Below are positions 34,116 to 43,535 of a stretch of 64,000 bases of DNA, in pieces. Location of the stretch: positions 1-64,000 of the forward strand of contig FREY01000012.1 of assembly GCA_900143635.1 (NCBI GenBank). The letters are read 5' to 3'. Each line of letters starts with the position of its first letter. Position 1 is the first letter of the stretch. The notes beneath the pieces are model-generated. The model saw nothing but the letters and a program-made list of their open reading frames with translations, searched no databases and had not been told where the DNA came from. Made by a program: the position numbers and the translations under genes. The stretch is from Rhodobacteraceae bacterium Alg231-04. GTDB lineage: Bacteria; Pseudomonadota; Alphaproteobacteria; Rhodobacterales; Rhodobacteraceae.

Positions 34116-35684
34116 TCAGCCGCCGTACTGGCGGGCGTAAGCGGAGTTCATGACTTCCAGAACGTCTTCCAGACCCATTTTGTTGAGGGCTGCCATGTAG
34201 TCATCCCAGTCGGCTACGATGTCGCCGGTGCCCAGGATCCAGGCCTGCTGGCGTTCCAGCATGTAGGTCTCGATCGACGGCCAGTGCTTGTCATAGACCG
34301 CCTGCTCATCCTTGTTGAAGGCAACGCCGAGGAACAGGTCGACCAGCAGGTCTTGGGTGTCATAAAGCTCGATGCCTTTGCGGGCAGAGTCGCGGGTCCA
34401 CTGCCACTCGTAGCGGTAGTCCTGCGGGTAGCCACGCTGGATCTGAGAACCGACTTCCCACATCTGAGCATTCACCGCACGGCCGCTGTTCAGGACTTCG
34501 TCCTTGTAGATCGGCTCACCGTCGACCATGTCGTAGGTCTGGCCTTCGATGCCGAAGTTCGCCAGCAGGCTGCCCTGCTCGGTGAACCAGAAGTCGAAGT
34601 ATTTGATGGTCTCGACCGGGTTCTCATTGGTGTGCGAGATCGCCCAGCCGTCCGGCTTGACCGGGATGCGGCGGTGCTCTTCCATCCGCACGCCATTGGC
34701 CGATGCCGGCGGCAGGAACGGGATGAAGTTGAAACCGTCGACCTTGTCGGCCAGCGCGACGTTGTAGCCCGAGGTGGAGGCGAACCAGTCATGGGTTGCG
34801 CCGCCCAGGTTTTCGCCCAGCAGGTAGTCGCGCGAGGACGACCCGCGGGTGAAGATCTCGGCGTCGATCAGGCCTTCCTTGTACCACTGCGCCAGGTTGG
34901 CCATCGCGTCGCGATAGGCTTCCTGCGAATAGGGGTGCGCGATCTTGCCGTCCTTCACGTAGAAGTCGTGATAGGTGTCCGAGCCGGAGGTGCGAGCATC
35001 CCACAGGGTCAGCAGGCGCAGCACTTCTTCCCAGTCGCGGCCGAAGTAGGGGATCTCATCCTGCACACCGTTGCCGTTAGGGTCGTTGTCGCGGAAAGCC
35101 TTGAAGACCTCATACAGCTCGTCGACGTTCTGCGGCTGCTCCAGGCCCAGCTTGTCCAGCCAGTCCTGACGGATGAACCACGCCCGGCCGTATTTGCCGT
35201 CGGGCAGGTAGGGGATGTAGTAGACATTGCCGTCATAGGCGGCGATCGAGCTCCACAGCTCGGGGCGCGCGTCGAAGAAAGCCTTGATGTTCGGTGCGTG
35301 CTCGGCAACCAGATCGTTCAGCGGAACAAAGGCGCCCTGCGGGCCGAATTCGTTGAACGGCTGCTTAACGCGGTGGCCGCCAACGATGTCGGGCATGTCG
35401 CCCTTCGCCAGCAGGAGGTTGATCGCCTCATTGTAGTCGGTGGTGTTCTTGCCCGAGGTTTCGTCGATCAGATGGATGCCGGTCAGCTCGCGGGCTGCCA
35501 GTTCCACCGGGTAGATCTGGTTGGCGTCACCGCCAACGCCGTAGCCCTGGGCGCGCGGCCAGTGCATGTGGATAGACAGTTCCAGCGGCTCGTCGACGAT
35601 GCGGTGGCTATCTTCGGCCAGTGCCGGGGCCGTCAAGGCTGTGGATCCGAGGATGGCAATCGACGCCATTTTAAGAATTCGCAT
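34116..35684 (-). CDS. Alginate oligosaccharide-binding protein (AlgQ-like)
   Basis: 522 aa with signal peptide MRILKMASIAILGSTALTAPALA and a GGAGGAAA-type ribosome site just upstream of ATG 35684. Large CUT1 binding protein of the AlgQ1/AlgQ2/LplA type. An EF-hand-like calcium loop is visible at about 199-210 (DNDPNGNGVQDE), as in AlgQ. WDARTSG and TRDSARKGIELYD segments follow. It captures oligo-alginate in the periplasm for the AlgM1/AlgM2/AlgS-type importer encoded just upstream. Confidence 0.87.
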   Translation of the reverse strand: MRILKMASIAILGSTALTAPALAEDSHRIVDEPLELSIHMHWPRAQGYGVGGDANQIYPVELAARELTGIHLIDETSGKNTTDYNEAINLLLAKGDMPDIVGGHRVKQPFNEFGPQGAFVPLNDLVAEHAPNIKAFFDARPELWSSIAAYDGNVYYIPYLPDGKYGRAWFIRQDWLDKLGLEQPQNVDELYEVFKAFRDNDPNGNGVQDEIPYFGRDWEEVLRLLTLWDARTSGSDTYHDFYVKDGKIAHPYSQEAYRDAMANLAQWYKEGLIDAEIFTRGSSSRDYLLGENLGGATHDWFASTSGYNVALADKVDGFNFIPFLPPASANGVRMEEHRRIPVKPDGWAISHTNENPVETIKYFDFWFTEQGSLLANFGIEGQTYDMVDGEPIYKDEVLNSGRAVNAQMWEVGSQIQRGYPQDYRYEWQWTRDSARKGIELYDTQDLLVDLFLGVAFNKDEQAVYDKHWPSIETYMLERQQAWILGTGDIVADWDDYMAALNKMGLEDVLEVMNSAYARQYGG

Positions 35685-35722
35685 GGTTTCCTCCCTTTAG
35701 CGAAAATACTGAAATTGTTTGG

Positions 35723-36603
35723 TTATTCCTTCACGCCGCCCATCAGGATGCCCTTTGAGAAATACTTCTGCATGAAGGGGTAGATCATCAGGATCGGAAT
35801 GATCGAACAGACGATGATCGCGGCACTCACGGTTTCCACCGAGTAGGGCGCATTGATCAGCGTTGCGGAAAAGGTGTCGTCGTCGGTCAGTTCGACGATG
35901 ACCTTGCGCAGGTAGACCTGCAGCGGGATCTTGTCTTCATCCTGCAACAGCACCATGGCCCAGAAGAAGCCGTTCCAGCGCGACACGACGCAGAACAAGG
36001 CGACGGTGGCCAGGGCCGGTTTTGAAAGCGGCATGTAGACTTTCCACAGCACCTGGAACTCATTGGCGCCGTCCATCCGGGCGGCCTCCTCAAAGGACTG
36101 CGGGATGCCTCGAAGAAGTTGCGCAGCAGGATCACGTTGAAGCCGTTCACCGCAAAGCCGATGATGATGCCGAAGTAGGAGTCCAGCAGTCCCAGATCCC
36201 GCATGTTCAGGAAGAAGGGGATCAGGCCCGCATTGAACCACATGGTGAAGGCCACCATCAGGTTCCAGAAGCGCCGACCATAGAGCTGCTGGCGCGACAG
36301 CGCATAGGCGCCGGGGATGATGAACGCGAGGCTCATCAGGGTGCCGCCGATGGTGTAGATGAACGTGTTCTTGTAGGACGTCCAGAACATCGGTTCCGAG
36401 AGCACCTGCTTGTAGGCTTCCAGGGTGAAGCCCACCGGGGTCAGGATCACATTGCCGGCACGCGCCTCGAAACCGGTGCTCATCGACAGCGATGCGATGT
36501 AGATGAACGGGTACAGCGTCGAGATCGTGAACAGCGCGATCAGCACCATGTTGGTGATGACGAAGAGCTTATCACCGCGCGAGTAGAGATTCATGTTGGT
36601 CAC
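35723..36603 (-). pseudogene. AlgM2-like ABC permease, interrupted by a -1 frameshift
   Basis: Two overlapping frames together give a full permease of about 293 aa. The first (36603 down to about 36112) encodes MTNMNLYSRGDKLFVITNMV... to NVILLRNFFE. The second continues GIPQSFEEAARMDGANEFQV (the EAA loop) to the C-terminus KGILMGGVKE at 35723. The break is at 36105-36113: the coding strand reads GAGGCATCCCG where GAGGGCATCCCG is needed, so one G of a short run is missing. Everything else in both halves is conserved, which suggests a recent mutation or a sequencing error. If real, it should disable the importer. Confidence 0.85.
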
Positions 36604-36615
36604 AGGTCTGTCTCC

Positions 36616-37611
36616 TTACCAGAGCGACGTGCGCGAGTAGCGCTTCGAGATCGTGTTTGCGGTCATCACCAGAACAAAGGCCACCACCGCGTTGAACAGG
36701 CCCGCAGCTGCGGCAAAGTCATACTGGCCGCCCTGAATGCCCTGACGGTAGATGAAGGTGTTCACCACATCCGCAGTCTGATAGGTCGCCGGCTGGTACA
36801 GCAGGATGATCATCTCAAAGCTGACTTCGAGCATGTTGCCGATGCGGATGATCAGCATGATGATGATCGTCGGCAGGATCGACGGCAGGGTGATCTTCCA
36901 CATCATCTGCCAGCGGCTGGCACCATCGACCACGGCCGATTCATAGAGCGTCGGAGAGACGCCGGCGATGGCCGCAAGGTAGACGATCGACTGGAAGCCA
37001 GCTTCCTGCCAGATGCCGGTGCCGACGAAGATCGGACGGAACCACTCCGGTTTGGTCAGGAAGTACACCGGATCGACCCCGAACCAGCCCATGACCGTGT
37101 TGACGATGCCTGCCGATGGCGAGAACGCCGTCATGACAATGCCCGCAATGATCACAGAGGAGATGAAGTGCGGAAGGTAGACGATGGTCTGCGCCGTCTT
37201 CTTGAACATCTGGTTGAGGATTTCGTTGAACATCAGCGCCAGAATGATCGGCATCGGGAAGCCGAAGATCAGCCCGTAGAAGGAGATGATGACGGTGTTC
37301 TTGAGCGCCCTTAGAAACTGGTCATTTCCGAATAGGGTGTAGAAATGCTCTAAGCCGGCCCAGGGGCTGCCCGCGACGCCGCGGAAAACTGAGTAATCCT
37401 TGAAGGCGATCTGCAGCCCGTACATCGGCTTGTACAAGAAGACCAGGAGCCACACGATGGTGGGAAGCAGCAAGACATAGAGCTGCCATTCCCGCTTCAG
37501 GTGTTCAATGATGCGCTCAACACGGGAAAGATCTCCGTAGTTGCGCGCTGTCCGGTCGGCAGGGGCGGGCCGATTGGCTGCCTCTGCTCCGGCCTCGTTC
37601 TCCATCGTCAT
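36616..37611 (-). CDS. AlgM1-like ABC transporter permease (LplB family)
   Basis: 331 aa. A polar N-terminus of about 40 residues is followed by six membrane segments (first ELYVLLLPTIVWLLVFLYK-like at about 45-62) and the EAA loop PTLYESAVVDGASRWQMMWK. The LplB/AlgM1 branch handles oligosaccharides. Its start overlaps the AlgS-like stop by four bases and the next permease follows 12 bp downstream. It forms the channel with the AlgM2-like protein, whose gene is frameshifted here. Confidence 0.88.
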   Translation of the reverse strand: MTMENEAGAEAANRPAPADRTARNYGDLSRVERIIEHLKREWQLYVLLLPTIVWLLVFLYKPMYGLQIAFKDYSVFRGVAGSPWAGLEHFYTLFGNDQFLRALKNTVIISFYGLIFGFPMPIILALMFNEILNQMFKKTAQTIVYLPHFISSVIIAGIVMTAFSPSAGIVNTVMGWFGVDPVYFLTKPEWFRPIFVGTGIWQEAGFQSIVYLAAIAGVSPTLYESAVVDGASRWQMMWKITLPSILPTIIIMLIIRIGNMLEVSFEMIILLYQPATYQTADVVNTFIYRQGIQGGQYDFAAAAGLFNAVVAFVLVMTANTISKRYSRTSLW

Positions 37612-38711
37612 TGTTCCAGCACCTGTCCGGGCAGCGCCTGGCCGGTTTCGGCGTCGAACACTTTGATCAGATGGGGTTCGATGGTGAAGCCCGAGATGCC
37701 GTTCAGAATGTTCATCTGGCCGACGGTATTGGTGCGGATCACAAAGGGGTCGCCCATCAGGTGGGCGTGGATCAGCGCCTCGGAGCCGAGCGTCTCGATC
37801 AGGTCGACGTCAAGCTTTACGAGGTTCGGCGCGTCCTGGTCGGCAACGCTGACGAATTCCGGGCGGATACCCAGTTTCACCTTGCGGCCTTCCGAATTGG
37901 CAAGCGACTCTAGCTTTTGAAGCTGGATGCGCTGCCCGTCGAACTCGGCAACAGGGCCCTGTTCGCCGGCAGTAATGGTGGCGTCAAACATGTTCATCGG
38001 CGGGGAACCGAGGAAACCGGCAACAAAGGTATTGGCCGGGTTCAGGAACAGCTCCATCGGAGAGCCGATCTGCTCGATCCGGCCATCGCTCATCACCACG
38101 ATCCGGTCGGCCAGCGTCATCGCCTCGATCTGGTCGTGAGTCACGTAGATCGACGTCGCCCCCAGACGCTTGTGCAGGCGCTTGATCTCGGCGCGCATCT
38201 GGGTGCGCAGCTTGGCGTCCAGGTTCGAAAGCGGCTCATCAAAGAGGAACACTTTGGGGCGACGCACGATGGCGCGGCCCATGGCGACCCGCTGGCGCTG
38301 GCCGCCGGACAGATCCGCCGGGCGGCGCTCCAGGTAGGGGGTCAGGCCCAGGATATTGCCGACCTCTTCAACGGATTCGGCAATATGCTCTTTGCTTTCC
38401 TTGCGGATGCGCAACCCGAAGGCGATGTTGTCCGCCACATTCAGGTGCGGATAAAGCGCGTAGTTCTGGAACACCATCGCCACATCGCGGTCTTTGGGCG
38501 CAACCCGGTTGACCATGCGGCCGTCAATAGTGAGCGCGCCGTCGCTGATCTCTTCCAGACCGGCAATCATGCGCAGGGTCGTTGACTTGCCGCAGCCGGA
38601 CGGGCCGACAAGCACAACAAACTCCTTCTCCTTCACCTCAAGGTCGATCCCGTGGACCACCTGAATTGGACCGTAAGCCTTTACGATTCCTTCGAGATTA
38701 ACACCGGACAT
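37608..38711 (-). CDS. AlgS-like ABC transporter ATPase
   Basis: 367 aa, MalK-type. Walker A GPSGCGKST (36-44), LSGGQRQR (134-141), FLFDEP (155-160), VTHDQIEA and a C-terminal TOBE domain. First gene of the long minus-strand uronate cluster, directly behind the control region with the tandem GGTATAC operators. It powers oligo-alginate uptake. Its start lies at ATG 38711; the leader before it holds a small hairpin (ACCGCC-TTCA-GGCGGT, 38730-38745). Confidence 0.92.
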   Translation of the reverse strand: MSGVNLEGIVKAYGPIQVVHGIDLEVKEKEFVVLVGPSGCGKSTTLRMIAGLEEISDGALTIDGRMVNRVAPKDRDVAMVFQNYALYPHLNVADNIAFGLRIRKESKEHIAESVEEVGNILGLTPYLERRPADLSGGQRQRVAMGRAIVRRPKVFLFDEPLSNLDAKLRTQMRAEIKRLHKRLGATSIYVTHDQIEAMTLADRIVVMSDGRIEQIGSPMELFLNPANTFVAGFLGSPPMNMFDATITAGEQGPVAEFDGQRIQLQKLESLANSEGRKVKLGIRPEFVSVADQDAPNLVKLDVDLIETLGSEALIHAHLMGDPFVIRTNTVGQMNILNGISGFTIEPHLIKVFDAETGQALPGQVLEQ

Positions 38712-38783
38712 GGTCCCTCCCTCAAGCGTACCGCCTTCAGGCGGTGCAAATGTTTTGAGCGGTCGATTCGCTCTCTCCCGAAA

Positions 38784-38818
38784 ACTGGTATACTAGTAGA
38801 TTGACTGGTATACTAGTA
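38784..38818. promoter_or_regulatory. Tandem operator for the GntR/FCD regulator of the alginate cluster
   Basis: ACTGGTATACTAGTA occurs twice, at 38784-38798 and 38804-38818, exactly 20 bp apart (two helix turns). Each is a near-palindrome around GTATAC and resembles the TTGGTATACCAA-type sites of FadR-family uronate regulators (UxuR/ExuR). It lies between the divergent AlgS-like and regulator genes. Confidence 0.8.
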
Positions 38819-38919
38819 ATATATGATGTAGACATGAGTCGACCCCATGACGCAAAGGAATTAGAGACGGCAGTTGGCAGGCATAGAATTCGAGAGGATG
38901 GCAAAGTGGAGAAAGTGAA

Positions 38920-39612
38920 ATGGCGCAGGTAACCCCGATCGGCGGACGACGCCCCCGTGTCGATGACATCTTCAACTACCTCTACGACGAGATCGTATCT
39001 TTGCGGCTGCGGCCTGGAGACAAGATTTCCGAAGCCGAGATCGCATCGCGTTTTGGCGTGTCCCGACAACCGGTTCGTGACGCGTTCAGCCGGTTGGACA
39101 ATATGGATCTTTTGCTGATCCGACCGCAGCGAGCGACTGAAGTTAAACGGTTTTCCACCGTCGCCATTCAGCGGTCCCGCTTTGTCCGCGCTGCCGTCGA
39201 AGCCGAGGTTCTGCGCCGTGCGGCGGCAGAATGCGACGCCGAAGGTGCCAAACTTCTGGATGCCTGCCTGGAGCGCCAGGACGATGCAATCAAGCGCGAA
39301 GACTACGGTGCATTCACGCTGCTCGACTACGAGTTCCACCAGACTCTGTGCGAGATCGCAAAAGTCCGATTCGCCTTCGAAGTCATCTCGTCCGAAAAAG
39401 CCAATGTTGACCGTCTGTGCATGCTGGGTCTCTCCAAGGAACACCGGATGCCGCTGCTGGTGGATGATCACCGGGCAATCTCGCAAAGCGTGAAGGACGG
39501 CGATGCCGAAGAAGCGGTGAAACACGGCATGATTCACCTGTCGCGGTTGGATTCCACCATCGAGGCGATCTACGAAAACCACGCCAATTATTTCGAACCC
39601 GAAGCCCCCTGA
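38920..39612 (+). CDS. GntR/FCD regulator of alginate/uronate genes
   Basis: 230 aa. The winged HTH lies at about 15-80 (SEAEIASRFGVSRQPVRDAF). The FCD effector domain follows with the metal-binding pattern DYEFHQTL, DDHRAI and HGMIHL (Asp, His, His, His). ATG 38920 has GGAGAAAGTGA upstream. It is divergent from the importer operon across the tandem operators and probably releases them when a keto-deoxy acid intermediate is bound. The effector is unknown. Confidence 0.88.
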   Translation: MAQVTPIGGRRPRVDDIFNYLYDEIVSLRLRPGDKISEAEIASRFGVSRQPVRDAFSRLDNMDLLLIRPQRATEVKRFSTVAIQRSRFVRAAVEAEVLRRAAAECDAEGAKLLDACLERQDDAIKREDYGAFTLLDYEFHQTLCEIAKVRFAFEVISSEKANVDRLCMLGLSKEHRMPLLVDDHRAISQSVKDGDAEEAVKHGMIHLSRLDSTIEAIYENHANYFEPEAP

Positions 39613-39716
39613 CGGGTTCGAAACAGTCAGAATAACTTGCCGGACAAGCCATCCGATCCGCATCTTGCGATGCGGGACAGACGGTGGCGGCGGCTCCAAC
39701 GAGGCAGGCTAACTCC

Positions 39717-41096
39717 ATGGCATCGACATCAACCGTAGACCCTGCTTCAGCAGATACGGCCCCCTCGGCCCGTCACGTCTTCAATCTGGCCTGGCCGATG
39801 ACGCTCAAGGCGGTCATCCTGCATGGCACGGTGGTGATCGACGCCTATCTTGTGTCCTCGCTTGGTGAAACGTCACTGGCGGCCATGGGGCTGGCGGCAG
39901 CCCTTGGCGGAACGGTGCTGGGCGCGGGCTTTGCTTTCTCCGGTGCCATTCAGATCCGCGCGGCCCAGGCCAACGGCGCCCGCGATATGGTATTCTTGAA
40001 GTCCGTCCTTGCCTCCGGATTGGCGCTCAGCACCACCATCGGGCTTTTCGGTCTGTTTCTCATCTGGACGCTGGGGCCGACTTTGCTAAGCGCCCTCGCC
40101 CCGGATCAGGTTGTCGCCGATCTGGCCTGGACCTACCTGTCGATCTTTTCGCTGGTCATTCTGGGCGAGGCCGTCGGTCAAAGCCTGTCGAGTTTTTTTA
40201 ACGGCTGCGGGCAGACCAAGATCCCGCTTGTCAGCTTCTCACTCTCCTTGCCCATTAACGTCGCCTCGAGCGTGATTTTCATTAACGGCCACTTTGGCCT
40301 ACCTGCTTTCGGAGTGAGCGGAGCGGCGATGGGCAGCGCCCTAGCCATTGGCGTCCAACTGGTCTTCCTTCTCACCCTTCTGAAGCTGCGCCACGGGCAT
40401 CTGCGGCAGGTGGAAGGCTGGCACCACGGTTCTTTCACCATGGCGTTTCGCCGCCATTTCAAGTTTGCCGCCCCGATTGGCGCCACCTTTTTCAGTGCGA
40501 CCTTCGCCAGCCATGTCTCCATGATGATCTACGCGCAGATGAGCCTCTATTCCTTTGCGGCGATGACGCTGATCATCCCGTGGAACATGGTCGCCGGCCA
40601 GATCAGCATGCAATGGGCGCAGGCGACCGGGATCACCGTGGCGCGGCTGCTGGGCCAAAGGACTCCCGAGGCGATGCTCGACCGTTTCCTCAGCCGGGCC
40701 TGGCGGGGCGCCTTTGTCGCCGCCTGCGGGGTGGGGATGGTCTATGTGGCGTTGTATTTTGCCGTCGATACGCTCTATTCCGATCTGGCCGATGAAACGC
40801 GCGCCATCCTGATTGGCTTTCTGCCGCTGCTGGTGGTTCTTCAATTCCCCAGATCCACAAACGCCATCTGTGGCAACACGCTGCGCGCCAGCGGTGATAC
40901 CGTCTATGTGATGCATATTTTTGTCTGGGCGCAGTGGCTGTTCCGGGTGCCTGCAACAGCGCTACTGGTGCTTTACTTTCAGGCCCCCGCCTTTTGGGTT
41001 CTGGCCCTCATTATGGGCGAAGAGCTGCTAAAATTCCCCTTCTTCCACCGCCGGCTCTACAAGGGTGCGTGGAAACATGCCGAGGTGGGCAAATAA
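39717..41096 (+). CDS. MATE-family efflux transporter
   Basis: About 459 aa from ATG 39717; GTG 39684 would add 11 residues and has a GGGA upstream, so the start is uncertain. About 12 membrane segments in two MatE repeats. Features include FNLAWPMTLKAVILHGTVVIDAYLVS at the N-terminus, and GGTVLGAGFAFSGAIQIRAAQ and ASGDTVYVMHIFVWAQW in the two halves. It exports cationic or organic compounds by Na+ or H+ antiport. It follows the GntR gene by about 100 bp, and KduD follows by 38 bp. A role in sugar-acid export is conceivable but not shown. Confidence 0.85.
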   Translation: MASTSTVDPASADTAPSARHVFNLAWPMTLKAVILHGTVVIDAYLVSSLGETSLAAMGLAAALGGTVLGAGFAFSGAIQIRAAQANGARDMVFLKSVLASGLALSTTIGLFGLFLIWTLGPTLLSALAPDQVVADLAWTYLSIFSLVILGEAVGQSLSSFFNGCGQTKIPLVSFSLSLPINVASSVIFINGHFGLPAFGVSGAAMGSALAIGVQLVFLLTLLKLRHGHLRQVEGWHHGSFTMAFRRHFKFAAPIGATFFSATFASHVSMMIYAQMSLYSFAAMTLIIPWNMVAGQISMQWAQATGITVARLLGQRTPEAMLDRFLSRAWRGAFVAACGVGMVYVALYFAVDTLYSDLADETRAILIGFLPLLVVLQFPRSTNAICGNTLRASGDTVYVMHIFVWAQWLFRVPATALLVLYFQAPAFWVLALIMGEELLKFPFFHRRLYKGAWKHAEVGK

Positions 41097-41134
41097 TCCC
41101 GCCCCGGCCGTGAAACATAAGACGAGGACATGAG

Positions 41135-41890
41135 ATGACAGGAGAGTTTCAGAACGCGGCCCGCGCCTTTGTGACCGGCGCCAATACCGGCATTGGCCGG
41201 GCAATCGCTGTCGACCTTGCCCGCAACGGCATTCATGTCATCGCGGTTGGACGCTCATCAATGGAGGCGACCCTCGCCGCCGTCCATGCCGTCGGCGGGC
41301 GCGCCGATGCGCTGCAGGCCGACCTGGGAAACGTCGACGGTGCGACGGATGCATTCACAAAAGCCACGGAACAATTTGGCCCTATCGATATCCTGGTCAA
41401 CAATGCAGGCATCATCCGGCGTGCCCAAAGCCTGGATTTTTCCGAGGATGACTGGGACGCGGTGATGGACATCAACCTCAAAGTCGTCTTTTTCCTGTCG
41501 CAAGCCTTTGCGCGCTCGCGGATAGCGGCCAACCGGGGCGGCAGTATTATCAATATCGCCTCGCTCTTGTCGTTTCAGGGCGGCATCAATGTGCCCTCCT
41601 ATACCGCCTCCAAAAGCGCTGTGGCCGGGCTGACCAAGACGCTGTCCAACGAATGGTCTGCCAGCGGCATCACCGTGAATGCGGTGGCACCGGGTTATGT
41701 TGTGACCAATAACACCGAAGCCCTGCGCAAGGACGAGGCCCGCAATCAGGCCATTCTGGACCGCATTCCTATCGGCCGCTGGGCCGAACCCGAAGATATC
41801 TGTGGCGCGGTCACCTTTCTAGCCTCGCCCGCTGCCCGCTATGTCACGGGCATTACCCTGCCAGTTGATGGCGTTTGGCTGGGCCGCTGA
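41135..41890 (+). CDS. kduD: KduD-like SDR (2-keto-3-deoxygluconate dehydrogenase family)
   Basis: 251 aa. TGANTGIGRA cofactor loop, NNAGIIRRAQ, INIASLLSFQGGINVPSYTASKSAVAG (catalytic Ser, Tyr and Lys) and IPIGRWAEPEDI near the end are the KduD pattern. In pectin pathways KduD interconverts 2,5-diketo-3-deoxygluconate and KDG. Here it would complement the alginate cluster, giving a route for DKII-type intermediates after KdgF. No KduI is seen in the window. RBS-like GAGGAC lies just before the ATG. Confidence 0.83.
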   Translation: MTGEFQNAARAFVTGANTGIGRAIAVDLARNGIHVIAVGRSSMEATLAAVHAVGGRADALQADLGNVDGATDAFTKATEQFGPIDILVNNAGIIRRAQSLDFSEDDWDAVMDINLKVVFFLSQAFARSRIAANRGGSIINIASLLSFQGGINVPSYTASKSAVAGLTKTLSNEWSASGITVNAVAPGYVVTNNTEALRKDEARNQAILDRIPIGRWAEPEDICGAVTFLASPAARYVTGITLPVDGVWLGR

Positions 41891-42141
41891 CGACCGGCAA
41901 GATCTGCCCTTTGAGCCGCACAGCTGTGGTGAATGAAAAACCATGCGGGCGTATACTTTCAACCTGCGGTTAGCGGCGATTTTGCGGTCTGTCCCCAGCC
42001 TCTCCTCATCGGTGGCTTTGAGGATACCCGCCAGAACTGCCTGTTCTGGCTGGCGTAATTGGTCAGCACCTCGCAGGTTCTGATGCCGCCAATAGCGGCG
42101 CCAACGCGGATGTTTGGATCTGGCAATGTTTTCCCTCGCCG

Positions 42142-43392
42142 TCAGAGGCTTTTGATCAGCTGGTTGGCCGCAAAGGCCGTGTGATAAAATCCGGTTTTCA
42201 CAAGGTTGTTGCTGACCGGTTTGAGGTCGGTGACGGGCACCGGCAGATCACTTTCAGTGGCACCGGTGAACAGTTCCGACATCGCCTGGCCGAACATCGT
42301 GCCTGTGGTGATGCCACGGCCATTGTATCCCACAGGCGAATAAAGCCCTTCGGCCAGCCGATGGATACGGAACATGTAATCCGGGGTCATTGCGATCTGC
42401 CCGTGCCAGACGTCCTCAAAAGCGACATCGCCCAATTCAGGATACAGCCGTTTCAGGGTCTTTTGCGCCCAGCGCCGCGACAACCCGCCCAGTTCTGCCC
42501 CCATGGAGCCAATGATCAGCCGCCCGAAATCATCACGCCGCAGCGAGAACATCACCGGCGCGGTGTTCCACAGCCCCTGCCCTTCGCGCAGGATATTGTC
42601 GATACGTGCGCCCAGCGGCTCGGTCGCTACCTGGAAGAAATGGATCTTCGTGAATGTCTGGCGCAGCCCCGGCCAGAGATCATCCGAATAGGCATTGGTG
42701 GCGATCACCACCTTCTTGGCAGACAGCGTGCCGCGGTCCGTTTTGACCACCCAATTGTCGCCCTGACGAGACAGGTTCTGCACGGTGGCACCCGTGGTGA
42801 TCTTGGCACCAGCACCATCCGCAGCTCGGGCCAGACCACGGGCATATCCCATCGGATTGATTGTCCCGGCCCTGCGGTCCAGCAGGCCGCCATGAAAGGC
42901 GTTCGATCCGGTTTTCTCTGCGGCCTGATCAGCGGTCAGCAGATCGACCGGCGCGCCAAGACGCTGCCATTCCGCTGCCCGGCCTGACAAGTCTTCAAAA
43001 CCTTTGGGCGAATGGGCCGCATGAATGGTGCCATTGCGCTGTGCCTCGCAGCGGATCTGGTGCTTTTCAATCAGCGAGAAAACGTAAGCTGGCATATCCC
43101 CCAGCGTCTGAACCAGCGACCCACCCTTGTCGCGGCCCAGCAGCCCCTGCACGTCCTGCGGTGGCAACCAGAGACCGGCATTGACCAGACCAACGTTGCG
43201 ACCTGATCCGCCATAGCCGATGGACTTAGCCTCCAACACCTGACAGCTCAGGCCTTTTTCGGCGCAATGCAGCGCCGTGGACAGACCGGTATAGCCGCCA
43301 CCGACAATGGCCACATCGCAAGCGCCGCCCACATCGCCCGATGTATCATACGATGGTTCGGCGGTGGATTTGTCCCACAAAGAGATTGGCAC
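42142..43392 (-). CDS. FAD-dependent DAO-type oxidoreductase
   Basis: 416 aa. An N-terminal FAD Rossmann motif CDVAIVGGGYTGLSTALHCAEKG (about 25-47) and GSGRNVGLVNAG follow the pattern of the DadA/PuuB group. The C-terminal YSPVGYNGRGITTGTMFGQAMS is the second FAD contact. It oxidises a secondary amine or amino acid (for instance gamma-glutamylputrescine in PuuB). It stands alone on the minus strand, divergent from the rhodanese gene. Substrate unknown. Confidence 0.85.
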   Translation of the reverse strand: MPISLWDKSTAEPSYDTSGDVGGACDVAIVGGGYTGLSTALHCAEKGLSCQVLEAKSIGYGGSGRNVGLVNAGLWLPPQDVQGLLGRDKGGSLVQTLGDMPAYVFSLIEKHQIRCEAQRNGTIHAAHSPKGFEDLSGRAAEWQRLGAPVDLLTADQAAEKTGSNAFHGGLLDRRAGTINPMGYARGLARAADGAGAKITTGATVQNLSRQGDNWVVKTDRGTLSAKKVVIATNAYSDDLWPGLRQTFTKIHFFQVATEPLGARIDNILREGQGLWNTAPVMFSLRRDDFGRLIIGSMGAELGGLSRRWAQKTLKRLYPELGDVAFEDVWHGQIAMTPDYMFRIHRLAEGLYSPVGYNGRGITTGTMFGQAMSELFTGATESDLPVPVTDLKPVSNNLVKTGFYHTAFAANQLIKSL

Positions 43393-43535
43393 GCTGCTTC
43401 CTTCCTCACTCCGAAATTGGCACCGGACGCCGACCCCGGAACCGGACTACAGTGACCTTGCTAGAGATTCCATATGGCGTCAATATATGGAAAAGCCGTT
43501 CCGCATAGCGGCACATTTGCAGATCAGAGGACCCA

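Noticed and set aside
31957-35783. 692- and 587-codon plus-strand frames opposite the lyase and binding-protein genes
   Set aside because: Antisense shadows caused by codon bias; no recognisable domains or start signals.
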